From assembly GCA_944380945.1 (NCBI GenBank), contig CALWJG010000034.1, forward strand, positions 1 to 12,166: 12,166 nucleotides of DNA. The letters run 5' to 3'. Below, one piece after another: positions 1 through 6,478 of the stretch (position 1 is its first letter; every line of letters starts with the position of its first letter). This DNA is from an uncultured Agathobaculum sp. Its GTDB lineage: Bacteria > Bacillota > Clostridia > Oscillospirales > Butyricicoccaceae. Position numbers and translations under genes: made by a program. A model generated the notes under the pieces. The model was not told the origin of the DNA. It saw only the letters and a list, made by a program, of their open reading frames with translations, and did not search any database.

Positions 1-49
1 AGAACGCGTTTGACATACATAGTTTTTTCACAACCTTTTTGATACAGAC

Positions 50-77
50 AAACGGCTTTCCGTCCGGAAAGCCGTTT
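50..77 (-). terminator. Hairpin after the LCP gene, probable terminator
   Basis: A perfect 12-bp stem (50-61 with 66-77, arms AAACGGCTTTCC and GGAAAGCCGTTT) encloses a 4-nt loop about 26 nt beyond the LCP stop codon. Read on the minus strand it ends in GTTT and then GTCTGTATC, so the U tract is weak. It is the best candidate for the end of the pyk-LCP transcript, but a classical terminator would have a longer run of T. The remaining bases 1-49 hold no gene or other structure that I can support. Confidence 0.55.
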
Positions 78-103
78 GGATTGCGGGGGAAAACAGACGC
101 AGC

Positions 104-1282
104 TCAATAGTAGATCCGGTTGCCGTTCTCGTCGAGCGAGTAGCGGTCGCCGTCCGAATCGTAATAGTCGCCGGAGTCCGGGTCGTACCAGCCGCCCTCC
201 TCGGCGAGCGAGGCGGGGTCGGTGTTCTCGGTCGAGGTCGCCGGACCGGTGGGCGGCTCGTCATAATCCACGCCGCCGAGCGGCTCGCCGGCGGCTTCGC
301 CGTCCTCTGCGGTCCCGCCCGGATACACATCGTCATAGATGTACGCGCGGATATGCTCGGCTGCGGTCTCCATATTGTACTCGATGTAGGTGTTGGAGGG
401 GCCGGAATAGTACCATTCGCCGTCCAGCGGGACGCGCGTGTGCTCGATGGTCGGGGTGCCGTGCTGCACGGCGCCGACGATCAGCGGCGCGATCTCGGTC
501 GGGGAGAGCGAGGTGGTCACATAGGGGATCAGGTCGCGCATCAGGCCGATCAGGCGGCTGGCGCTCATGGTCTGCACCTTTTCAAACATGGCCTCCAGCA
601 CGATGGACTGCCGCTCGACGCGGGCCCAGTCGTCGCCCGTGTTGCCCTTGCGGATGCGGCCGTAGCACAGCGCCTGCACGCCGTCCAGCGTCTGCACGCC
701 GGTGCGCTCCACGCTTTGGAAGGTCTGGCCCTGCTCGATGCCGTAATCGCGGATGACGCGGTTGAGCTCGTCGAGCTCCTCCTGCGTCTGCACATTGATC
801 TCCACGCCGTCCAGCGCGTCGACGATCTCGACCAGCTGCTCAAAGTTGACCGCGATATACTCGGTGATATCCGTGCCGAAATTCTGGTTGATCGTGCGGA
901 TGGCAAGGCTCGGGCCGCCCGCATAGTAGGCGGAATTGAGCTTTTCCGGCCCGTAGCCCTCCAGATCGATGAGCGAGTCGCGCATCAGGCTGATGAGCTT
1001 GATCTTGCCGCGGGTGTTGTCCACCGAGACGATCATCATGCAGTCCGAATGGCTCTGGGTATCGCCCTCGCGGGTGTCCAGGCCGAACAGCGCGATATTG
1101 GTGATGTTTTCGTCCGCCTGGATGCCCGCCGCGAGATCCTCCTCGAACATAGACAGAGTGGAATCGTAATTATAGCCGAAGAAGGTGCGGTACACATACA
1201 GGCCGGCGCAGAAAACGACGGATAAAGCCACAAGCACGGCCAGAACGCGGACGAGCCTGCGCTGGATGCGTTTGAAAGACAT
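104..1282 (-). CDS. LytR-CpsA-Psr (LCP) family cell-wall polymer ligase
   Basis: LCP proteins sit in the cytoplasmic membrane and transfer lipid-linked anionic polymers or capsule onto peptidoglycan. This 392-aa protein has a short basic N-terminus, one membrane helix (about residues 11-31), and an extracellular LCP domain at about 60-240. Visible family motifs are LFGLDTR (65-71), SDCMMIVSVD (79-88), LISLMRDS (97-104), KLNSAYYAGG (114-123), and an Arg-rich segment around R209, R211, R221 and R224 that fits the family's phosphate-binding arginines. After residue 320 comes a low-complexity acidic linker and an unusual tail rich in Tyr, Asp and Gly (365-392). The start follows an AGGA site 8 nt upstream and lies 4 nt after the pyruvate kinase stop, so the two are almost certainly cotranscribed. 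The family call is secure. The polymer attached is unknown. Confidence 0.93.
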   Translation of the reverse strand: MSFKRIQRRLVRVLAVLVALSVVFCAGLYVYRTFFGYNYDSTLSMFEEDLAAGIQADENITNIALFGLDTREGDTQSHSDCMMIVSVDNTRGKIKLISLMRDSLIDLEGYGPEKLNSAYYAGGPSLAIRTINQNFGTDITEYIAVNFEQLVEIVDALDGVEINVQTQEELDELNRVIRDYGIEQGQTFQSVERTGVQTLDGVQALCYGRIRKGNTGDDWARVERQSIVLEAMFEKVQTMSASRLIGLMRDLIPYVTTSLSPTEIAPLIVGAVQHGTPTIEHTRVPLDGEWYYSGPSNTYIEYNMETAAEHIRAYIYDDVYPGGTAEDGEAAGEPLGGVDYDEPPTGPATSTENTDPASLAEEGGWYDPDSGDYYDSDGDRYSLDENGNRIYY

Positions 1283-1286
1283 AGGA

Positions 1287-2750
1287 TCAGTCCTGTACGA
1301 GCTGCGCGAACGAACGGGAGGTCAGCTGATGCACGCGCAGCGTGTTGGTGTAGTTGACATGGCCGACCGGCATGCCCGCGGTGATCGTGATGACGTCGCC
1401 CACGCGCAGGTCGAGCGTCTGGATCGCAGCCTGATCGGACAGGTCGTACAGCTCGGTGCCGGACTTGGGATGATGGCCGACCAGCACCGGGGTGACGCCC
1501 CAGGACATGCTCAGGCGGTGGCAGGTCTTTTCGTTCGGGGTGGCCGCGATGATCGGCGCGCCCGGGCGGTAGGTCGATACCGCGCGCGCGGTCGAGCCGC
1601 CCTCGGTGAACGCGACGATGCACTTCGCGCCCAGATCGGCCGTGGTCGAGCAGGTCGCGTGCGCGATGGCGAGCGTCTTGGCGTCGCCCGCGACGTCCAT
1701 GTTCTGGAACTCCAGACGGGTCGCGCGGCGGCGGTCATAGTGGATGGTCTTTTCCGCGTTCTCCGCGATGGTGCTCATGGTGCGGACCGCCTCGACCGGG
1801 TATTTGCCCACCGAGGTCTCGCCGGACAGCATGATGGCGCTGGTGCCGTCGTACACCGCGTTGGCGACGTCGGAAACCTCCGCGCGGGTCGGGCGCGGGT
1901 TCTTGGCCATGGATTCGAGCATCTGGGTCGCGGTCACCACGCGCTTGCCGCGCGAGATGCAGATCTTGATGATGCTCTTCTGGATCTCGGGCAGCTCCTC
2001 AAAGGGGACCTCGACGCCCAGATCGCCGCGGGCGACCATGACGCCGTTTGCCTCGTCCAGGATCTCCTGGATGTTGCGCACGCCCTCCATGTTCTCGATC
2101 TTGGCGATGATCTCGACGTCCTCCTGGCCGTTGGCCTTGAGGATGGCCTTGATGTCGCGCACGTCCTGCGCGGTGCGGGTGAAGGAGGCGGCGATGAAGT
2201 CGATGCCCTGGCTCAGGCCGAACTCGATGTCCGAGCGGTCGCGCTCGGAGACGAACGGCATGTTCAGGCTGATGCCCGGCACGTTGATCGACTTGCGGTT
2301 GGACAGCGGGCCGCCGTTGAGCGCGCGGCAGACGATGTCCGTGCCGTCGCGGATCTCGGTGACCTCGAACGCGACCAGACCGTCGTCGATCAGGATGCGG
2401 GTGCCGACCTGCACGTCCGCCGGCAGGCCGTCATAGGTGATGGAGACGATGTGCTCGTCGCCCTCGATGTCGCGGGTGGTCAGGATGAACTCCTGCCCCT
2501 CGGTGATCTCGATCTTGCCGTCCTTATAGGTCTTGGTGCGGATCTCCGGGCCCTTGGTGTCCAGCATGAGGCCGACGGGCATGCACAGCTCGCGGCGCGC
2601 GGCCTTGACCGCGTCCATGCGGACCTTGTGCTCCTCGTGGGAGCCGTGGCTGAAGTTGAGACGTGCGACGTTCATGCCTGCCTTGATCAGCTCGGGCAGC
2701 ACCGGGTCAGTCGCGGGACCCAGCGTACAAATGATTTTTGTCTTGCGCAT
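1287..2750 (-). CDS. pyk: Pyruvate kinase
   Basis: Converts phosphoenolpyruvate and ADP to pyruvate and ATP, the last step of glycolysis, in the cytoplasm. The 487-aa protein starts MRKTKIICTLGPA and shows the substrate-binding N-terminal set (R30, N32, S34), MLDTKGPEIRT (62-72), the signature IIAKIENMEG (214-223) with catalytic K217, ARGDLG (240-245) and TATQMLESM (273-281). It ends after the usual C-terminal regulatory domain and lacks the extra PEP-utilising-enzyme-like domain seen in Bacillus pyruvate kinases. I chose 2750 rather than an in-frame ATG at 2840, because the family begins here, an AGAGAGG site lies upstream at about 10 nt, and the longer version would run through the promoter's own -35 and -10 boxes. 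The LCP gene follows 4 nt downstream. Confidence 0.97.
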   Translation of the reverse strand: MRKTKIICTLGPATDPVLPELIKAGMNVARLNFSHGSHEEHKVRMDAVKAARRELCMPVGLMLDTKGPEIRTKTYKDGKIEITEGQEFILTTRDIEGDEHIVSITYDGLPADVQVGTRILIDDGLVAFEVTEIRDGTDIVCRALNGGPLSNRKSINVPGISLNMPFVSERDRSDIEFGLSQGIDFIAASFTRTAQDVRDIKAILKANGQEDVEIIAKIENMEGVRNIQEILDEANGVMVARGDLGVEVPFEELPEIQKSIIKICISRGKRVVTATQMLESMAKNPRPTRAEVSDVANAVYDGTSAIMLSGETSVGKYPVEAVRTMSTIAENAEKTIHYDRRRATRLEFQNMDVAGDAKTLAIAHATCSTTADLGAKCIVAFTEGGSTARAVSTYRPGAPIIAATPNEKTCHRLSMSWGVTPVLVGHHPKSGTELYDLSDQAAIQTLDLRVGDVITITAGMPVGHVNYTNTLRVHQLTSRSFAQLVQD

Positions 2751-2811
2751 CAAACATATCCCTCTCTGCAAAATATCACAATTGACACTTCGGTGTGGTT
2801 TTAGCGACACC

Positions 2812-2840
2812 ATTTTAACATTTTTTTTGACGGCTTGCAA
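2812..2840 (-). promoter_or_regulatory. Promoter of pyk-LCP operon
   Basis: On the minus strand there is TTGCAA (2835-2840), a 17-nt spacer, then TAAAAT (2812-2817) preceded by TG one base upstream (extended -10). Transcription would start near 2805, giving a leader of about 55 nt before the pyk ATG. The spacing is ideal and the position is right. It is inferred from consensus only. Confidence 0.75.
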
Positions 2841-2908
2841 TCAGTTGCGAAAAGGTGTGAATTTTTTCATGCTTTTTTACAAAAATGGGCGCGCCTGCGT
2901 CTGACATC

Positions 2909-2937
2909 TTGTGTTTTCTGATGCCGTCCTGTATAAT
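2909..2937 (+). promoter_or_regulatory. Promoter of nucleotidyltransferase operon
   Basis: On the plus strand TTGTGT (2909-2914) is followed by a 17-nt spacer and a perfect TATAAT (2932-2937). The expected start near 2944 leaves a leader of about 84 nt to the ATG at 3028. It diverges from the pyk promoter, with about 70 nt between the two -35 boxes. Confidence 0.75.
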
Positions 2938-3027
2938 AATGAAAGTATGCCAACGACGGCGTTGGATTATCACAGCGCGCCGGCCGCAGCGGCCGGCGGG
3001 CGGGAAAGCAGGACAGGAGGCAGGACA

Positions 3028-3948
3028 ATGGCAAAACCGGTTCTGGTGGTCATGGCGGCGGGCATGGGCTCGCGCTACGGCGGCCTCAAGCAGATCGACC
3101 CGGTCGGCCCGGAGGGGCAGATCATTCTGGATTATTCGGTATATGACGCGCACCGCGCGGGCTTTGAGCGGGTGGTGTTCATCATCCGGCCCGAGCTGGA
3201 GCAGGCGTTCGAGCAGGCGATCGGCCGCAAGGCGCGCCGCTTCATGCAGGTGGATTACGCGTTCCAGACGCTGGACAACCTGCCCGAGGGCCTGCGCGCC
3301 CCCGCGGGCCGCGAAAAGCCGCTGGGCACCGCGCACGCGGTCTGGTGCGCCAAGGCGCTGACCGAAGGGCAGCCGGTGGCGGTCATCAATGCGGATGATT
3401 TCTACGGCGCGGACGCCTTCCGCAAGATGTACGATTACCTGTCTCAGGCGCAGGACGACGATAAGTTCCGCTACTGCATGGTGGGCTATCAGGTGGAGAA
3501 CACCCTGACCGAAAACGGCACGGTCTCCCGCGGCGTGTGCACGGTGGATGCGGACGGCCTGCTGGACAGCATCATCGAGCGCACGGCGATCTCCCGCCAG
3601 CCGGACGGCCGCATCGTCTACGCGGCGGACGGCGGCGCGCCCGCGGGCGAGATCCCGGCGGGCACGCCGGTCTCGCTCAACCTGTGGGGGTTCACGCCCT
3701 CCTTCCTGTCCACGCTGGACGACGGCCTGCGCCGCTTTTTCGCGGAAAAGCTGCCGGAAAACCCGATGAAGGGCGAGTATTACCTGCCGTTTGCCGTGGA
3801 TGAGCTCATTCAGGCGGGGCGGGCGACCGCGCAGGTGCTCACCACCACGGCGCGCTGGTTCGGCGTCACCTATCAGGAGGATAAGCCGGTCGTGAGCGCC
3901 GCCATCGCGCAGATGACCGCGCAGGGCGAGTACCCCGCCGGACTGTGA
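3028..3948 (+). CDS. Sugar-phosphate nucleotidyltransferase-like protein
   Basis: A 306-aa GT-A-fold NTP transferase of the kind that activates sugar phosphates (or related phosphates) with a nucleotide. Evidence is the N-terminal nucleotide-binding loop AAGMGSRYGGLKQ (10-22), GTAHAVWCA (100-108), the metal-binding NADDFYG (121-127), SLNLWGF (216-222), GEYYLPFAVDEL (249-260) and WFGVTYQEDK (277-286). It is related to glucose-1-phosphate nucleotidyltransferases, but I cannot tell which base or sugar it uses, so galU or rfbA would be overcalling. The start at 3028 has AGGAGG (3015-3020) 7 nt upstream. An ATG at 2911 in frame would sit inside the promoter. The next gene starts 9 nt after the stop, so the two likely form an operon. 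Role in envelope sugar synthesis is an inference. Confidence 0.88.
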   Translation: MAKPVLVVMAAGMGSRYGGLKQIDPVGPEGQIILDYSVYDAHRAGFERVVFIIRPELEQAFEQAIGRKARRFMQVDYAFQTLDNLPEGLRAPAGREKPLGTAHAVWCAKALTEGQPVAVINADDFYGADAFRKMYDYLSQAQDDDKFRYCMVGYQVENTLTENGTVSRGVCTVDADGLLDSIIERTAISRQPDGRIVYAADGGAPAGEIPAGTPVSLNLWGFTPSFLSTLDDGLRRFFAEKLPENPMKGEYYLPFAVDELIQAGRATAQVLTTTARWFGVTYQEDKPVVSAAIAQMTAQGEYPAGL

Positions 3949-3957
3949 GGAGGAGCC

Positions 3958-4467
3958 ATGGATTTTCCAAGTGAATTTGTCGCCCTGCGCGACCGGCTGG
4001 CCGCGGCGCAGGACGAGCGCTTCATCTCGCGGCAGAACGCGGAGGTCGCGGGGCGGACCGCGGCGCTGCTCAGCTATTTCGACATGAGCAGCGAGCGCAA
4101 GCTGCTCGGCGTGATGGCGCTGGGCGGGGTCGGGCACGCGTATGAATACCGCCTGATGTTCGCCGCGCCCGCGCTGAGCGAGCATGCGCTGGCCGGCTGG
4201 TGGGAATATGCCGAGGCCGCGGAGCGCGAGCTCGTGCAGCCCGGCCGCAACCATGATTTTTCTCTGGTTTCGGTCATTCTGGTCACCGACCGGGTGGAAA
4301 AGCCGGTGCAGAAGGCGCTCAAAAAGCTGCAGGGCGGGCGCGATTTCAGCAGCAGCGGGCAGGGCTGGTCGTCCGTGCAGATGGCGGCTGTCTCGCTGGA
4401 GGAGCGCCGCGTGTACACCAACCGCGTGGGCGCTGCGCTGAAAAACATTTTGAAGCCGCTTTTGTAA
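3958..4467 (+). CDS. Uncharacterised 169-aa cytoplasmic protein
   Basis: I do not recognise a family. The reading frame is well supported. Its start has a GGAGGAG site overlapping the end of the upstream stop (3946-3948), only 9 nt away, and codon use matches the neighbours with strong G/C in third positions. The protein has no signal peptide or clear membrane helix. The N-terminal 60 residues look helical and charged. A glycine-containing segment LGVMALGGVGHAYEYRLMF (49-67) is followed by a helical stretch, and VSVILVTDRVEKPVQKALKKL (about 103-123) reads like a beta strand then a helix, as in an alpha/beta domain. The C-terminus is basic and hydrophobic. Pairing with the nucleotidyltransferase suggests a shared pathway, but function is unknown. 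Confidence 0.85.
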   Translation: MDFPSEFVALRDRLAAAQDERFISRQNAEVAGRTAALLSYFDMSSERKLLGVMALGGVGHAYEYRLMFAAPALSEHALAGWWEYAEAAERELVQPGRNHDFSLVSVILVTDRVEKPVQKALKKLQGGRDFSSSGQGWSSVQMAAVSLEERRVYTNRVGAALKNILKPLL

Positions 4468-4474
4468 AAAAGGC

Positions 4475-4503
4475 TTGAAAAACCGTGCGCGGTATGGTAA
4501 ACT
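4475..4503 (+). promoter_or_regulatory. Promoter of secG operon
   Basis: TTGAAA (4475-4480), a 17-nt spacer, and TAAACT (4498-4503) with TG at 4495-4496 giving an extended -10. Transcription would begin near 4510, leaving a leader of about 75 nt before secG. It starts 8 nt after the preceding stop codon. Confidence 0.7.
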
Positions 4504-4521
4504 ACCATGTACGCAATTATG

Positions 4522-4542
4522 CGCGCCGCGTCCGGCGGCGCG
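4522..4542 (+). other. GC-rich hairpin in the secG leader
   Basis: CGCGCCGC (4522-4529) pairs perfectly with GCGGCGCG (4535-4542) across a 5-nt loop. It lies between the predicted secG transcription start and its ribosome binding site (GGAGG, 4571-4575). No T run follows, so it is unlikely to be a terminator. It could stabilise the 5' end of the mRNA or weakly attenuate transcription from upstream. Confidence 0.45.
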
Positions 4543-4585
4543 ATCGCATCACATAAAACACAACTAAAGTGGAGGAATCGATACC

Positions 4586-4822
4586 ATGACTACCGCACAA
4601 ATCGCTCTTTCGGTCATCATGATCGTTGCGAGCCTGTTTCTGATCATCGTCGTGCTGCTGCAGAACGGCGCGCAGCAGGGCCTGGGCGCTATTTCCGGCG
4701 GCGCGGAGACCTTCTTCGGCGCCGGCAAGGCGACTGCCGCGGACAAGGTGTTCGCCCGCCTGACCTCGATCGTCGGCGTGGTCTTTGTCATCGTGGCGCT
4801 CGTGCTCAATCTGGTCCACTGA
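4586..4822 (+). CDS. secG: Preprotein translocase subunit SecG
   Basis: SecG is the small auxiliary subunit of the SecYEG channel in the cytoplasmic membrane and aids SecA-driven export. The 78-aa protein has the family layout: first helix at about residues 5-25, the conserved cytoplasmic loop LLQNGAQQGLGAISGGAETFFG (about 24-45) with its Q/G-rich pattern, then a second helix at about 59-77. Length is normal for Gram-positive SecG. GGAGG (4571-4575) lies 10 nt before the ATG. It has its own promoter and is followed after a single base by a 75-aa gene. In many Firmicutes secG is followed by rnr and smpB. Neither is present here. Confidence 0.95.
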   Translation: MTTAQIALSVIMIVASLFLIIVVLLQNGAQQGLGAISGGAETFFGAGKATAADKVFARLTSIVGVVFVIVALVLNLVH

Positions 4823-4823
4823 T

Positions 4824-5051
4824 ATGGCGACGGTGCAGCGCGCGCTGCTGATCGTGTTTGCGGTCTTTGCGGCGCTGACGGTCTTTCAGCAGGTGCGGTA
4901 CGGCATGATCTGCGGCCGCGCGGAGCAGGAGGACAAGCAGGCCGATCCCAAGGCGGTCGACTGCCGCCAGCGCGGCGTGGTATACGCCGTCGCGGCCGGG
5001 ATCTGTCTGGCGGCCAACATCGTGCTGGGCGCGATCAGCCGGCTGGCATGA
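4824..5051 (+). CDS. Small two-helix membrane protein of unknown function
   Basis: A 75-aa protein, not recognised. It has two hydrophobic segments (about 6-22 and 52-71) separated by a charged loop containing two of its three cysteines (C30, C47; the third, C61, is in the second helix). The ATG lies one base after the secG stop and has no clear ribosome binding site, so translation probably depends on ribosomes finishing secG. An earlier in-frame ATG inside secG (4785) is possible but less likely. The size and topology are SecG-like without its QN/QGLG loop. A role beside the translocon is only a guess from position. The frame ends 17 nt before a strong terminator, consistent with a real last gene. 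Confidence 0.75.
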   Translation: MATVQRALLIVFAVFAALTVFQQVRYGMICGRAEQEDKQADPKAVDCRQRGVVYAVAAGICLAANIVLGAISRLA

Positions 5052-5067
5052 AAATCGGATAAACAGC

Positions 5068-5102
5068 AAAAGGGACGCATCTCTCGGGATGCGTCCCTTT
5101 TT
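5068..5102 (+). terminator. Bidirectional intrinsic terminator
   Basis: A 13-bp stem (AAAAGGGACGCAT at 5068-5080 with ATGCGTCCCTTTT at 5089-5101) and an 8-nt loop ends in TTTTT on the plus strand. The A run on the left becomes a T run for minus-strand transcripts. It separates the secG operon from the convergent GIY-YIG/Nudix gene, whose stop is at 5109, and can end both. Confidence 0.92.
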
Positions 5103-5108
5103 GCGTCC

Positions 5109-5954
5109 TCACTCCGCCAGCAGCCGCCGCAGGGCGTCCTGCACGCCCGCCCATTCGCTCTGGTGCAGGCAGCACAGGCTGCCGTGCGGCACGGCGGCCG
5201 CGCTGCCGTCCATGCGCCGGCCGGTCAGGTCGGCGGTGTTTTCGTGCGCCGCGGCGAAGTCCGCAAGCGGGACGAACGCCATATCCGCCACCTCGCTGCC
5301 CGGCCGGAAGGGCGGCACGCCGTCGATGCGGGTGAGGAAGGCGAACGCGAGCTCGTCGTCAAACCCGTTGCCCTCGCCGCGGGCGTACTGCTGGCGGTAG
5401 CTGCCGCCGTCGGTCAGGCGGGCGGCGTCCAGGCGCAGGCCGATCTCCTCGCCCGCCTCGCGCGCCATGGCGGCGCGGGGCGTTTCGCCCGGGTCGATGT
5501 GGCCGGTCGAGGACAGGTCGAACCCGCCGGGGTAGAGCGGCCGGTCAAACTGCCGCTGCTGCAGCCAGATGCCGGGCACGCCGTCCCGCACGCCCACCGT
5601 CCACAGGTGGCACACGCGGTGGAACAGCCCCTGCGCGTGCACGACCGCGCGCGGCCGCTCGCCGCAGGGGCGGCCGTCCGCATCGTAGACCGTGAGCAGC
5701 TCGGCGCCGGTCTGGCTGTCGATCAGCGCCTGCTTGCGCGCCCGCGGCAGCTTTTTGATCGCGGCCTCGCGCTGCATGGCCTCGCCCTGCGTCTCGTGCA
5801 GCTCGCTGTATACCAGCGTCACCGGCCCGCGGCCGCGGGTGTATTTCGCGCCCCTGCCGTTGTTGTGCGCGGCCAGACGGGCGGTCAGGTCGCTGGTCCA
5901 GCCGCAGTAGAGCGTGCCGTCCGCGCAGCGGAGGATGTAGGTGTATGCGTTCAT
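5109..5954 (-). CDS. GIY-YIG (UPF0213) and Nudix hydrolase fusion protein
   Basis: A 281-aa protein with two recognisable enzyme modules. Residues 2-80 match the small GIY-YIG domain of the UPF0213/YhbQ type: Y4 and Y6 of the first motif, YCG (16-18) for the second, R26 in TARLAAHN, KYTRGRGPV (37-45), and E63 in REAAIKK as the likely metal ligand. Residues 84-281 form a Nudix domain of the IPP-isomerase/YfcD-like group, with HAQGLFHR (106-113), LQQR (131-134), YPGGFDLSSTGHIDPGE (141-157) and a textbook Nudix box at 151-173 (G-x5-E-x7-RE-x2-EE-x-G-x). The GIY-YIG part suggests nucleic-acid cleavage, and the Nudix part pyrophosphate-bond hydrolysis. The substrates are unknown. The start overlaps the flavodoxin-like stop as ATGA, so the two are translationally coupled. 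No stop or frame change is seen at the domain junction. Confidence 0.9.
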   Translation of the reverse strand: MNAYTYILRCADGTLYCGWTSDLTARLAAHNNGRGAKYTRGRGPVTLVYSELHETQGEAMQREAAIKKLPRARKQALIDSQTGAELLTVYDADGRPCGERPRAVVHAQGLFHRVCHLWTVGVRDGVPGIWLQQRQFDRPLYPGGFDLSSTGHIDPGETPRAAMAREAGEEIGLRLDAARLTDGGSYRQQYARGEGNGFDDELAFAFLTRIDGVPPFRPGSEVADMAFVPLADFAAAHENTADLTGRRMDGSAAAVPHGSLCCLHQSEWAGVQDALRRLLAE

Positions 5955-6364
5955 CGGTGCGGCCGCACGTCGCGCAGCGCGGCGAGCGTGCAGCACCTCC
6001 CTTCGATTTGGGCGCGCACCCGGCCGGCGCATTTGCTGGCGCCGCTGCCCGAGACCAGCACCACCTCGACCGACGCGCCCGCGGGCAGCAGCGCGACGGC
6101 GCTGTTGAACGGCGGGGCGGGATGGCCGGCCCAGATGGGCGACAGCAGCACGATGGCATCATAGCCGGACAGGTCGGGCGCCTGCGCGAGCGGGACTGCC
6201 TGTCCGCGGATCGCGGCGGGGCAGCCGCGCACGAACGCGGTGAACAGATGGTAGGGGCGGGCGGGGCGGAGCTCGATCAGGTCCGCGCCGCGGGCCTGCG
6301 CCTCCGCGCGGGCGAACGCGCGCGTCGTGCCGCCCAGCGTGTAGTAGACAACAGCGGTTTTCAT
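5951..6364 (-). CDS. Flavodoxin-like protein
   Basis: A 137-aa protein starting MKTAVVYYTLGGTTR. The segment YTLGGTTR (8-15) matches the FMN phosphate-binding loop of flavodoxins. GYDAIVLLSPIWAGHPAPP (67-85) matches the second FMN-contacting loop of the flavodoxin-4 and NADPH-dependent FMN reductase type, and VVLVSGSGAS (101-110) the third. It probably binds FMN and moves electrons in the cytoplasm. The partner is unknown. The start has AGGAGG (6374-6379) 9 nt upstream. The alternative upstream start at 6439 would translate the promoter. Its stop overlaps the GIY-YIG/Nudix start by 4 nt. The C-terminus is short, basic and Cys-containing (C124, C125). Confidence 0.88.
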   Translation of the reverse strand: MKTAVVYYTLGGTTRAFARAEAQARGADLIELRPARPYHLFTAFVRGCPAAIRGQAVPLAQAPDLSGYDAIVLLSPIWAGHPAPPFNSAVALLPAGASVEVVLVSGSGASKCAGRVRAQIEGRCCTLAALRDVRPHR

Positions 6365-6398
6365 AGCGGTCAGCCTCCTGTGGGTCGTTTCCGGAAAA

Positions 6399-6427
6399 AT
6401 TATAGCACAGCGGCAGGGAAGGGAAAA
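6399..6427 (-). promoter_or_regulatory. Promoter of flavodoxin-GIY-YIG/Nudix operon
   Basis: On the minus strand there is a perfect TATAAT (6399-6404) preceded by TGC (extended -10). The -35 box is weak (TTTTCC at 6422-6427, 17-nt spacer), which extended -10 promoters tolerate. The expected leader is about 30 nt, ending at the AGGAGG site. Confidence 0.7.
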
Positions 6428-6439
6428 GTCCTGCCGCAC

Positions 6440-6472
6440 AAAAAACCGGCGGACGCGATCGCGTCCGCCGGT
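6440..6472 (-). terminator. Intrinsic terminator of the pspC operon
   Basis: A perfect palindrome (6445-6472, arms ACCGGCGGACGC and GCGTCCGCCGGT around GATC) is followed on the minus strand by six T residues (plus-strand A run 6440-6445). It begins 7 nt beyond the stop of the acidic membrane protein and insulates it from the flavodoxin promoter just downstream. The plus-strand side also ends in TTTT, but after a CCTG gap. Confidence 0.9.
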
Positions 6473-6478
6473 CCTGTT

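Noticed and set aside
10..38. TTGACA at 10-15 as a plus-strand promoter
   Set aside because: No -10-like box occurs 16-18 nt downstream and no plus-strand gene follows.
1185..2804. 539-aa plus-strand frame opposite pyruvate kinase
   Set aside because: It runs antisense to a fully recognisable pyk gene, has no ribosome binding site or known motifs, and its His/Asp/Ala/Val-rich composition is what the complement of a GC-rich gene produces.
2751..2840. N-terminal extension of pyk to an ATG at 2840
   Set aside because: It would translate the operon's own promoter. The family start MRKTKIICTLGP lies at 2750 with a ribosome binding site.
4453..4476. AAGCC/GGCTT hairpin after the 169-aa gene as a terminator
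   Set aside because: The stem is only 5 bp with a 14-nt loop and no T run follows. It also overlaps the secG -35 box.
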